Part shown: positions 34,713 through 45,110 of the stretch, one piece after another | Layout of the letters: each line of letters opens with the position of its first letter | Numbering within the stretch: the stretch's first letter is position 1 | Source: Fagopyrum homotropicum | Lineage: Eukaryota; Streptophyta; Magnoliopsida; Caryophyllales; Polygonaceae | Assembly (NCBI GenBank): GCA_033239125.1 | Contig: BSWB01000008.1 | Location: 19,560,001-19,624,000 of the forward strand | Length of the DNA: 64,000 nucleotides | Direction: 5' to 3' | Notes under the pieces: generated by a model | What the model saw: the letters and a program-made list of their open reading frames with translations, nothing else | What the model was told of the DNA's origin: nothing | The model's database searches: none | Position numbers and translations under genes: made by a program

Positions 34713-35757
34713 TGTGTTCATATTCAACTCGTTTAATAAATAAACAATTTTTTGACGAGCCGAGACCGAGTAGCTCGCTAAAAATTATGCTTGTGTTATT
34801 TTAGCTTAACGCGTCGAGCTTTACCCAAACGAGCCAAGAATTGATATGTCAAGCTCATCTCATTTAAAAAATTAACGAGCTCGCGCCGAACTTTTGACGA
34901 GCCAATCCCGAGTAGCTTGTCTCATGTAACAACTCAACGTGTTTGTAAGACACCTTGACGGGATATTCTAATTCCGCAATTAACGTCAATTAATGTCGTA
35001 TCTCATACATCAAATTTATCAATTAAATATCTTTAACATCTTGATAGCTTAAACAACTCGATTAAATCGATGAAGGGAAATCACAGAAAAATCCAAAAGT
35101 CAGGGAGAAAAACAAATAATATATCATTTTAAAGTTATTGAAATATAAATTCATATATCGTAATCAAATACATATATATAAAAATTTCAATGATATATGA
35201 GTTGATAACGACATTAATATGAAAAAAAAAACTGAAACAAAAGTTTAGAAAAAAACATTTCAGTCTTAGAAAACATAGAATAAACATATTTAGTTTTACA
35301 ATATTAAATAAACATACTTAGTTTCTGAATTGAAAAACGAATAATCCTTTTTACAAATAACAACAACCGGACAACATAATGAAACAAGAAAAATAATAAT
35401 AAAATTTCGAAATCAGAAAAAGTGAAAGAATTGGAATAGCACACTCAACATTTAACAAAAAAAGATTGCCCGGTAAATAAGTAATGAAAGTTCAAAATCA
35501 ATTTATGAAATCATAAGAATAATGGAAGAAAATGGAGAGAAGAGTTGATCGGCGGAACAATGACATTTCAAGAAGAAGTTGAAGAAGGCTTTGTTGATAA
35601 ATAAGATCGGTGTTTTGCTTTCAACAATCACAATCTCCCAGGTGGCCATATGAGCACTAGGATTAGTCGGAAAAGTGGGAGAGAAAGAAGAAATATTACG
35701 GTAAATCATTTTTTTTAATTTTTTTTCTTCTTTTTTAGGCTTACAAAATGTGCAACT
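34713..35757. repeat. Repeat segment R, unit 2 copy, left part
   Basis: Same sequence as 30270-31315. Interrupted at 35757 by solo LTR G; continues at 37886. Confidence 0.85.
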
Positions 35758-37885
35758 TGTAATACCCCAAATCCGAGGGACTCGGGATGCTACATTGGGC
35801 TAGGATCTCACAGTGGATCCTGACCCTAGCTTGACAACAATTTCACTGGACCTTACAACATGACACTTACAAATATAAAACAAAAACATAAAACTGTATA
35901 AATTGTACAACCAAAGGTAAAAAACATCATAGCTGAGTATATATAAAACAACATTCTTACACAGGAGGTACAAAAGATCATCCTTACGCAGGAGGGAAAT
36001 ACAACAACCCCAAACCAACCACCTAATGTACGAGAGTCCTCAGCCTATCACCCTGCCAGATCACCCAGCAGCGCCTATCCTACAACCATCTACAACACGG
36101 TATGAAACCGTTAGCTAACCATGCATATATGAGGTAAAGCATAAGCATAAGCACAAGCACAATCATGAAAGATAAACACATCAGCATGCTATCACACATT
36201 TACCATTTATTATTTTTATATAATAGTCATTCACTCAAATCGCGTATATATAGATAGATGAAACTATCTGACACGAGGACCGTATCATCCCCGCCTCTGA
36301 GTTCTATGTCCAGCTGTACGAGTATTGGTCACATAATTCGTGTACCCTATGGGAGTGGATTGCGACCTTCCTGTAAACCAGTCTGGCCTGACGTCAAAGA
36401 ACCTCCTAGACTCCATGGCAGGATGAAAGGAAAATGTTATCACAGCCATACAACGGGCAATCAATAAAACATAGGTCAGTATAAACGATATCTCATGCTA
36501 TCATAGCAAACATGTAACACACACCACTCATGCAAACACCCAATATAAGGATGGTAGCTAAGTAAGTCCTACGAACTTACCTCAACCTCGTACAATCACA
36601 ACCACGATCAACCTCCAATCCTGAGAGTGACACTGCCTAATAACAAGGCATAAAGAGATATCAATACTCCTATCAAACAAAAAGGTCACACCTAGACCCA
36701 AAGATCCATAAGGATCATACTCAATCTATAAGCCTTACAACCAACTAAACCTCAATATCTCAACATAACTCACAATTCCTCAAATCTCAAGGTAGTATCT
36801 AATCGACATTCCTCAATCTCAATTCTAATCCTAATTTAATTAATTAACCTTTAATTAATTAATTAAATTTTGTCAGAATAACGTTTTACCCGCAGGCAAT
36901 TTCTAAACCCACTTGTCATCAGATTTCATCAAACAAACTACCCATAATCACAAGAATAATATAACGACCATAAAGGAATTTCTAATTATCCATTTGACAA
37001 GCCTAAAGTCAATTTAGGCCAAATCGCAGTACAAAAAACAAATAAATTCATAACTTATTCGTTACTAACCCGATTGACGATATGAAAGAAGATTCGGAAT
37101 AACAACGACGCAGGCTACGCATGGACATCATAATATTCACCGGAATTTGAGTGTCGGAACCTGCCTGGTGACATATACTCGACCAACTCGTCATCTGCCC
37201 AGAAATGCACAAACCCGGTACCGATATGAAAAGAATGAAGAGAGGAATCCAGAAACTCAAACGGAATTGAAATAGAATTAGAAACGGAGAGTAGATCTGA
37301 GTTTGAAGGTTGAGAGAAATCAGAGCTTTTACGAGGAAACATGAAATGAAATGAGTTAATAAACGATTTTCCGCTATTTATAGTGAAGACGATAATTATC
37401 CTTTAGCGAAGTCGATAAGTATCCTTTAACTGATCCAAAGGCGGGTCGAACCTCCTTCTCCAAACTTCTCAAGTTTGGAATAATAAATATGGAATATTGT
37501 AGGGATAGTTATTTCACAAATGCCTCGGAAAACGTGTATTCCTAAGCCGTCTTTCTTAGCCGTTAAAAAATGAAATAGCGACTCTTTTGGCCGTTTGACC
37601 TCTCCATGTTATTTCATATCTAGGACATATTCGATGTCCTGATCATTTCTCTCAACTGCATTTTTATTAATTGGAGCTCCCAAATGCTCCAAATAACACC
37701 GGAGGGTAAAAATAATTAACCGGGGGAAAAAGTAAAAATTTCCCCAAACATCCAAAATTACACCAGGAACATAACGGTGGGACTCATACTCATCACTTGC
37801 AAAATCTTCGCGAGTTATATGTCAATTACTATCAACGATTAAGTTAATCAACATTAATTAGAATTCGGAAATCCTAACTATTACA
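35758..37885 (-). mobile_element. Solo LTR G, chromovirus type
   Basis: 2128 bp; minus strand TGTAATAGTT...GGGTATTACA. One side resembles the E and D LTRs (ATCCACTGTGAGATCCTAG block, GTAAGTCC-type hairpin at 36562-36580 with one mismatch). The other side resembles B (GGGTTAGTAACGAATAAG block at 37049-37075 and the TTAATTAATTAA palindrome near 36840). Flanks GCAAC(T) and GAAAC are a slightly eroded 5-bp duplication; the duplicated unit 1 shows the uninterrupted site near 31315. No internal domain. Confidence 0.88.
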
Positions 37886-38232
37886 GAAACTTTCGTTGAG
37901 TGTGTCTTGACCAAACACGATCCCTGACCCCATCGTGTCCTCCATGTGTCTTCACCTTGTTCTACCTCTGAACCATATCTTGATTGTGTTGGATCATATT
38001 TTACTATGTCCAAGCCATGTCCTTCCGTGTCCTACCATGTTGAATACGGGACACTCCACCTTCCAGAGGTGTCCGTGTATCATAGGCCAAAACAAACTTT
38101 GTTAAATCCAATCCCGACCCAATTGAATGTCCCGACCCACAAGCACTTAAACTCGATTGAACTTGATCCATTTTTGTATGATCCACAATAATCCTATTCG
38201 GCTAGGATTCGAGAATGATGGACTCCAACTGG
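37886..38232. repeat. Repeat segment R, unit 2 copy, right part
   Basis: Counterpart of about 31316-31657, with the GTGTCC/ATGTCC-rich stretch at about 37900-38060. Ends GACTCCAACTGG at 38232, the right end of the duplication. Confidence 0.85.
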
Positions 38233-38394
38233 CGGGTCGGTGACCGATCTATATATTTCTTATTAAATGTTTGAAAAGTAGTAGGATTAATTAAGAATCA
38301 ATTATATCTCGTATGATGTAAACAATAAGTGTTGATATGGGTTTATTTTTGCACTTGTAGGAGGACAAATTCCCCTTGTCTAGGGTCAGGTGGT

Positions 38395-38795
38395 GTGGGG
38401 TGGGAATAAACATATCCAAGGGTCGGACCCATCGGATCACGGGTCCGGAAAGGGTGACCCGCACCCTGACCCGCCATATTGGCCAACCCGCTAGGTCACG
38501 GGTCAGAACGGGTCTGGCGGGTTGGCTCTTTAGCCGTTGGGTTTGAAATTTTTTTTCAATATCTGACTGTTGGCGGGTCGATCCGCCGGGTCATGACCCG
38601 CCAACGGTCAAAATTTGAATTTTTTTTCCCAAAATCTTACCGTTGGCGGGTCAACCCGTCGGGTCTGCGGGTAAAGATCACCTCGACCCTTACCCGCACC
38701 CGTAACCCGGCAGAACCTGGACCGTTCCTGACCCGGACCCGCCGGGTCGAAGCCCGACGAGTCACGGGTAACCCATAACCCGTGGACATATTTAG
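38395..38795. mobile_element. GGGTC/ACCCG-rich inverted structure, possible non-autonomous hAT-like element
   Basis: Dense GGGTC, ACCCG and GGCGGGTC motifs, with the palindrome-like GGGTCATGACCC near 38589. The ends are imperfect inverted repeats: AAACATATCCAAGGGT near 38408 versus, on the other strand, AAATATGTCCACGGGT near 38790. Such subterminal arrays are common in short plant hAT derivatives. No transposase; no clear 8-bp TSD found, so class and borders are uncertain. Confidence 0.45.
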
Positions 38796-40011
38796 GTGGG
38801 AAGCATCATCCACATTCTCAAAACATTTATTTTTTCTATAATCCCAAAATTTTGTTTAAATCTTTCTAATTGAACGTTCAAGTAAACATTTATAAATATA
38901 TGTCGTTTTTTCTCTATTTGTTGATTTTCTTTTGTAATTCGAAAAGTACTTAAGTAGATTAACATGTAATAACGTATAGTGAAAGCCTCAAATTAATAAG
39001 GAGTACATAATTTTAGATAAAATTCAATTCCTTCCTAAGTATACGAGGTCGACTTTAAAAATACTTATTGAATACTTATCTTAGTTATACGGTAGAACTC
39101 AAACTACACTCCTTTGAACCTAGATAACCTAACCTAATATAACGTTAGTAAATGTGCCTTCACTCCCTCTAGAAATCCAAGCCCCTAAGTTGATTATCTC
39201 TTTGCTACGGTGTGTAATTGTGGTATAAAGTGTTAACCTAAAAGTTTAGGTTGCACTGGCACTTATAATACTAAAATAAGATAATATCCTAACTATAATT
39301 AGTTAGAATAATATCTTCATTTACATGCATAACTAATATACCTAAAATAGTATAAACAAGGTATGAGATATAAAGTCAAAAACATTTCCATAAACTTTAG
39401 CATTGAAATGAGATATAAAGTCAAAAACACACTTAGAAAAGTTTACATCAATTATAAATAACTAAGGGTACTTATGTACCATTGAAATGACAAGTCCTAT
39501 AATATTAGAACCATATATTCCTTTTTATCAAATAAGACATAGTTAGTGGGCTAGTAAAGTTCCAGCCCAATAAAGGTCCAGGCCCGATGCATATATTCCT
39601 TTTTATCAAATCCCGGCCCCGATTGTCCAATCTCAATGCCGTTTGAATTAATCGCTAAGAATTACTTCCGGAAACAGAATTATTATTACCGAATTAATCA
39701 CAAATTATGTTTGTTTTAGCGGTTAAAATGGACTCTTAGAGGGACTTTTTTAACATGAGAAAATAACATACCATTTTCATTTCGCCCGTCTAACTAAACG
39801 TGCACTTAATGTTTAAAGTAAGATGCGAGAAAAGTTAAATAAATTTATTTAGCTTATTAAATAATTACTACTTTAGTACACATGTCTTGCACGGGATTTG
39901 AAAATTGTGAATTAAAATTTAGTTATTATCGTAAATAATGTCTCGATATTAATTAAAAAAAATAATTTGTAATGTTAAGTAAAGATTACATACATCAAAA
40001 CTGAAATTTCA

Positions 40012-40077
<66 letters not shown>

Positions 40078-41151
40078 CGCGTGTGGATATAATTAAGTGA
40101 GAACATGTTTTATGGTAAGAAATGAGAACAAACCCTAACCACATGATTAAACACAATAAACGTTCATGATTTATTTTAATTTTTGTATACTAATTGATTA
40201 CGTTTTTATATATGGATAGTAATAATAAAATTTATTTAGTACCAAAACAACGCGTGCATAGGGTATTACACATTCACTACACTAGTGTCATAGTGCTTAA
40301 ATTAGTCGTACGATTCCTTTCTATAAATTGAGCAGATTTCCTTGCGAAAATAAAACAGATGAATTTCATATATCAATCTAATACCCATATATCGTATTCA
40401 TACCTGATATCTTTAATACAAACCCTATTCCAAGAGAAAAAAGTGTAAAAACAAGTGGGATTGTGATGCTCAGAAATAAAGATATTGGTGGTGAAAAATC
40501 CATCTACATGTATCACATTCTTTCTTCTTTGTAGAAGGCTTAATAGATGTCGGGCGTTCCTCAATCTCTTAATCAGAAATAATGTAATACACCACAACAA
40601 TTCAAAGTAAATTAGAGAAACAAACATGAAAATTCATTTGCGTGACAATTCCAGAAGGAATATATAGGAGCAAATTTCCTACACTCCAGTTTAAACCACT
40701 CAATCAAATATTGATCGAAAATAAATAATTGCTTTGTAGTGAGATATAATCAAGATATATATGCAGGGAACAGGTACAAACATTTTGATTAAGCTTTTAA
40801 GTAGATTTATTAGCTTATTTCCATTAGTCGTATTTGGCTGACTATGCACATTTTGATTAAGGTAATTAGATTCATTATAGTCGTAGTTGTCTTGATCTGC
40901 TCAGACATCAGATGGCTCTTCATCCACGGGAGTATACAATCTTCATCCAGGTTACGTGTTGGAAGGAGAGTGCATACATGAATGGCAAAGGCGGTGAAAC
41001 TGAAAGAGGAAGGAGCATGTTCCAAAACTCCGTGGATGCTTTAAGGCAAATAAAACGAAACCGTCAAAATGGCAAAATTGTAGTTAATTGCAAACAACTA
41101 GGGTAAATCGGTTAACACCAAACAATAAGGATTGTAAGAGGAAACTCCCAC
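38796..41151. other. AT-rich spacer without a recognised gene
   Basis: The only stretch that does not clearly belong to a retroelement. Holds a (TA)n tract (40015-40075) and a short direct repeat GATATAAAGTCAAAAACA (39367 and 39412). Frames at 40373-40627 (-), 40810-41025 (-) and 40912-41106 (+) have no domain I recognise and no supporting context. It could hold a host-gene fragment; I cannot show one. Confidence 0.5.
40015..40075. repeat. (TA)n microsatellite
   Basis: About 30 uninterrupted TA units. Confidence 0.95.
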
Positions 41152-41866
41152 TTATTTTTTTTTGGTGGGAAGGAGATTCGGTGATCTCCGGCACATCTAA
41201 ACACGCTTTTATCAATAATAAAAGGAGGACTAAGTAGTCATCTAACGGAGGATAGGCCGACCCCTTACATCATCAAGTAAAAGATCCACTACACCCTCCG
41301 ACGGGTCACACAATACAAGCACTCCGATAGGAATGTTCAAAGCAAAACTAGCAAGAAAATCTGCTACCCTATTCGCCTCACGGAAGACATGCCGAAACTG
41401 GATAACCTAGTCTCTTTTCATATAGTCATGACACATACTTACCAGACTAGCAAGGGGATAATGAGGTGCTATGGTGCTTTGAATAAGTTTGATAGCCGAT
41501 AGGGAATCTAATTTAAAAATAACCGATCGAAAACCCAACTCCCAAGCAATCTTAAGACCGTGAACCAATCCCCAAAGCTCAGCCATGGGGACGGAGCAGA
41601 TCCCAAGATTCACACCAAAACCACTCACCCAATCTCCTGCAGTAGTGCGGACTAGTAAAGTCGCATGCATAACTCGCCACATAGAGTTGGTACGGTGGCA
41701 GTCCATAAACAGTAGACGAGATATTACCTCTTAACCAGGTGGGGAATTGCGTGGAAAAGAAATTTTGTACGTAAGAATCCGCATGCATAACTCGCCACAT
41801 AGAGTTGTTACGGTGGCAGTCCCTAAAGAGATGAAGCAGCGATTCCGTGACATGAACGCATTGGGA
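41152..41866 (-). pseudogene. L1-type LINE remnant: zinc-finger/RNase H end of ORF2
   Basis: Minus strand. At 41880-41800 a zf-RVT-like motif (CSQCVHVTESLLHLFRDC), then a spacer and a plant-LINE RNase H domain: GDWVSGFGVNLGICSVPMAE near 41640, LKIAWELGF, KLDSLSAIKLI (about 41515), a stop near 41409, then QFRHVFREANRVADFLA. A short 3' UTR ends in an A-tail seen as T-rich DNA at 41152-41163. A segment with GCATGCATAACTCGCCACAT occurs twice (41663-41704 and 41781-41822), an internal duplication. RT and endonuclease are absent. The left junction with element C is rearranged. Confidence 0.75.
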
Positions 41867-42309
41867 GCATTTATGAGCACATTCACCTTCTTTTGTGTAC
41901 ATGGATATGAGTTTGAAGCATTTATGAGCATATTTACCTATTATGTTGGTATAGAGATCTACACAAGCTTTGTTGTGTTTATAGGTGATTAAAGGCTTGG
42001 ATTGGAGCATAAATGGAGCATGTGAGAGTATTTGATCATGCTAGACATTGAGGGGATGCATTGGAATAGCTAAGGAAGGAGTATGAGTAGAAAGCTTTGA
42101 AAAACAAAGGCTTACACGAAGATTTTGGGGATTCCACGGCCAAGTACAAGGAACCACGGTCGTGGTTTTGGAATTTAATTTAATTAAAGCCGTGGAGGAA
42201 CATGTTGTAGGCTCCCACGGTGGTTTCCATGGCCGTGGAAATTTACTCTTCGCCGTGGTTTTGCTAACGAATGTCTCGTGTCATATTTGCCACATTAACA
42301 GCGGTTATG
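41867..42309 (+). repeat. 5' LTR of element C, first part (5'-truncated)
   Basis: Matches the 3' LTR from about 62405 to 62820. The junction with the LINE contains GCATTTATGAGCACATTCAC (41867-41886), an extra copy of LTR sequence found again at 41918, so the edge arose by rearrangement. Cassettes: CCACGG 42134, centre 42154-42165, CCGTGG 42190; and CCACGG 42215, centre 42227-42238, CCGTGG 42253. Confidence 0.88.
42134..42258. repeat. Two CCACGG triplet cassettes, outer LTR of C (5' copy)
   Basis: First triplet steps 20 and 30 bp; the 30-bp step spans the AT-rich spacer TTTAATTTAATTAA. Second triplet steps 12 and 20 bp. The 3' LTR repeats this at 62645-62769. Confidence 0.8.
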
Positions 42310-44858
42310 TGTAACGACCCGAGTTTTAAGTAACCCAAGACGTCAGTAGGCTAAGGACCACACGGTGGGTCCCATCAGTTAGCCTGACAAAAGCTTCACA
42401 ATTAGGACCTTGCAACAAGAAGCACGAAGAATTAATAAAAACATTCAACATGTCATTTAGAAAACATTTACATAACAACCGTGCATGCAGTTCGTATATA
42501 TATCCCAAAACGACACTTCAAAACATGACACCTGAACATGTGTCTTAAAACTTCAGCCTGAAATCAACATGTGTACATAGTTGCACACAACTAACAAAAG
42601 ACTCGCTTACAAGCGATTAGTTTCAAAAGTAGTTCAACCAACCCTTGGGTTAACACTGCCTCGGTTGTCCACTTCCTGCAGCTGACATCCTTGAAGCGTT
42701 CCATTGATCGGCATTACCTAAAAAGATTCGGTTTAAAACCGTTAGCTACCGATCATAATCTATCCACGAGAGATTATATCATCACATCACAACACAACAA
42801 ATATATTCAAATACCATATATCGTGCTCATGAGATGATATCATGATTTTATGAATGATGCACGTGAATGCAATATGAAATTTACAATTTGCGATCCCGGA
42901 CCAATCCGGAATCATTGCTTATACGGTTCTGGCTTTGGTGTGAGCTCACCATTGCACATATTAGGTTAATTCAGACATTTGCTTTTAGGTTGTAGCTAGA
43001 CTAATCAAGTCTACGGGCCAGGATTTCTCGTGGCGGGTTATGGTCTTAACCCCTAACCACATGCAATATTTTGCCATTCATGTTAATGCAAACATTTACC
43101 ATTTTCATTAGGTGTGCGACTCGAGCCTGAAGTCCATCAGACTCGGTGTCATTCTTATACAAACGCAAGTGATCCGGGCTTGGCCGAGCTCCGGCATTCA
43201 CTGCAATAGCTAGCGACCTGGCTAATGGTTAGCTCAGAGTCATAAACAGTTTACATACTATTGACCTTTACAGGTCATCATCATATCACATGTCTTAAAA
43301 GGCTTATCACGTCATACATTAAGCTTATCATGTTATTCAATAGCACGCCTCAAAAGGCTAACACATGTTCATTTAACAATTTCTCATAACCATGACATGA
43401 TAATAATCACAACAACATTAAGCATGCTTTACACGTCATAACATCATTTTCATCATAAAACATAGTAAGCATACTTCACACATAACACATCGCAATGCAT
43501 ATCAACATTTACATTTCAACACAACAAGACATTTCAAAACAACAACACACATCAACACAATGAGATATAAATCTCTCAGGCACGGGTTTCTGCAGATCGA
43601 AGCTAACTAAGTCCGAAGACTTACCTGGATACGCTCACTGAGCAACTAAGCTATAATTAGTCTACCGTCTTCAACACCACCTGTCGAGAATATCATATTT
43701 CTCGTATTAAACTTCTTACTTCAAACATCAATTACATTCATTCCTTTGAATTTAATTAGCTTATAGCATTTTCTAGATTCCTAATTTAATTAATTAATCT
43801 TTAATTAATTAATTAAATTTCATCAGAATAACATTTTGCCCGCAGGTAGTTTCTCAACCCAACTGTCATCAAATCTCATCAAACAAATAGCCCATAATCA
43901 CCAGAATAATGTAACAAGCATAATGGAATTTCAAATTATCCATTTTGACAAGCCTAAGGTCAATTTAGGCCAAATCGCTATACTGAAAACGAATAAATTC
44001 ATAACTTATTCGTTACTAACCCGATTGACGATCGGAAAGAAGATTCGGAATTACAACGATGCAGGCTACCCTCGGACACCGTCAGATTCACCGGAATATG
44101 AGTGACGGAACTGGCCATATAAGGGGGAGACTCGACTTGACCTTAACTTCAACGAAAACGCAGAAACTCGGTACCAAAATGAAGAGGACGAAGAGGGAAA
44201 TCCGAAAACTCAAACGGATTAGAAACGTAGAGTAGATCTAAATTTGAAGGTTGAGAGAAATCAGAGTTTTTACGAGGAAACGTGAAAGGAAATAAATTAA
44301 TAAAAGAATTTCCGCTATTTATAGCGAAGATGATAATTATACTTTTAACAAAGTCGATAATTATCCTTTTAACAAAGTTGATAATTATCCTTTTACCGAT
44401 CCGAAGGCGGTTTGAGCCCCTTCTCCAAACTTCTCGAAATTGGAATAATAAATCTGATATATTGTGTGGATAATTATTCCGCAATTTACTCTGAAAACGC
44501 GTATTCCTAAGCCATCTTTCTTAGCCGCTAAGAAACGAAATAGCGACTCTTTTGGCCATTTTGCCTTTCCATGTTATTTCATATCTAGAACATATCCTAT
44601 GTCCTGATTATTTCTTTCCATTGCAGTTTTATTAATTGAAGCTCCCAAATGCTCCAAATAATACGAGAGGGTAAAAATTATTCCCCGGAGGAAAAAGTAA
44701 AATTTTCCCCATACGTCCAAATTTACGCCAAAATCATAATGGTGGAATTCATACTCGTCATCTACACACTATCGCGATTTTGGGTCAATTGATATCGATG
44801 ATTAACTTAATCACCCTTAATCATCCTTTATTAGGATTCGAAAATCATAGCTTTTTCA
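42310..44858 (-). repeat. 3' LTR of element B
   Basis: About 2549 bp; ends GGGTCGTTACA at 42310. The inner edge (44858) reads TGAAAAAGC where the other LTR has TGTAAAAGC. Contains the TAAGTC-type hairpin (43608-43624), a TTAATTAATTAA palindrome near 43795 and the shared GGGTTAGTAACGAATAAG block (about 43993-44025). Confidence 0.92.
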
Positions 44859-45110
44859 TCACATACCCCTTAAGAAAAAGTTTCGTCCCGAAGCTTTAGT
44901 ACACAGCTCATCAGAAGACTGAATCCGTCAATCACATAATTAACCTATCTTTGCATTTCGTGCAAACATAGATTATTATCACGTTAGCGGGGTCATCACG
45001 CTCACACTAGGGAATTCTATCACTTCCTAGGTTAGCAAACACAAATCAATTCACACACACATAAACATAGAACCATATAAGCACATTAGTTAGTGGAAAA
45101 TTTAGGTACT
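44859..45110 (-). other. 3' untranslated region and polypurine tract of B
   Basis: Between the chromodomain end and the 3' LTR. Purine-rich CTTAAGGGG lies 7 bases from the LTR edge, preceded by TTCGGGACGAAAC, a block also found before the polypurine tract of D. No gene. Confidence 0.65.

Larger units (their letters stand above)
31658..38232 (+). repeat. Tandem segmental duplication, unit 2
   Basis: Same ends as unit 1. Longer because it retains the whole V2 LTR, the copia 3' end and 34266-34712, and because solo LTR G (35758-37885) was inserted. The unit 1/unit 2 join at 31657/31658 links CCAACTGG directly to copia RT sequence. Confidence 0.85.

Noticed and set aside
40810..41025. Possible small secreted peptide gene on the minus strand
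   Set aside because: No convincing signal peptide, no known motif, no conserved copy in the window; cannot be supported.
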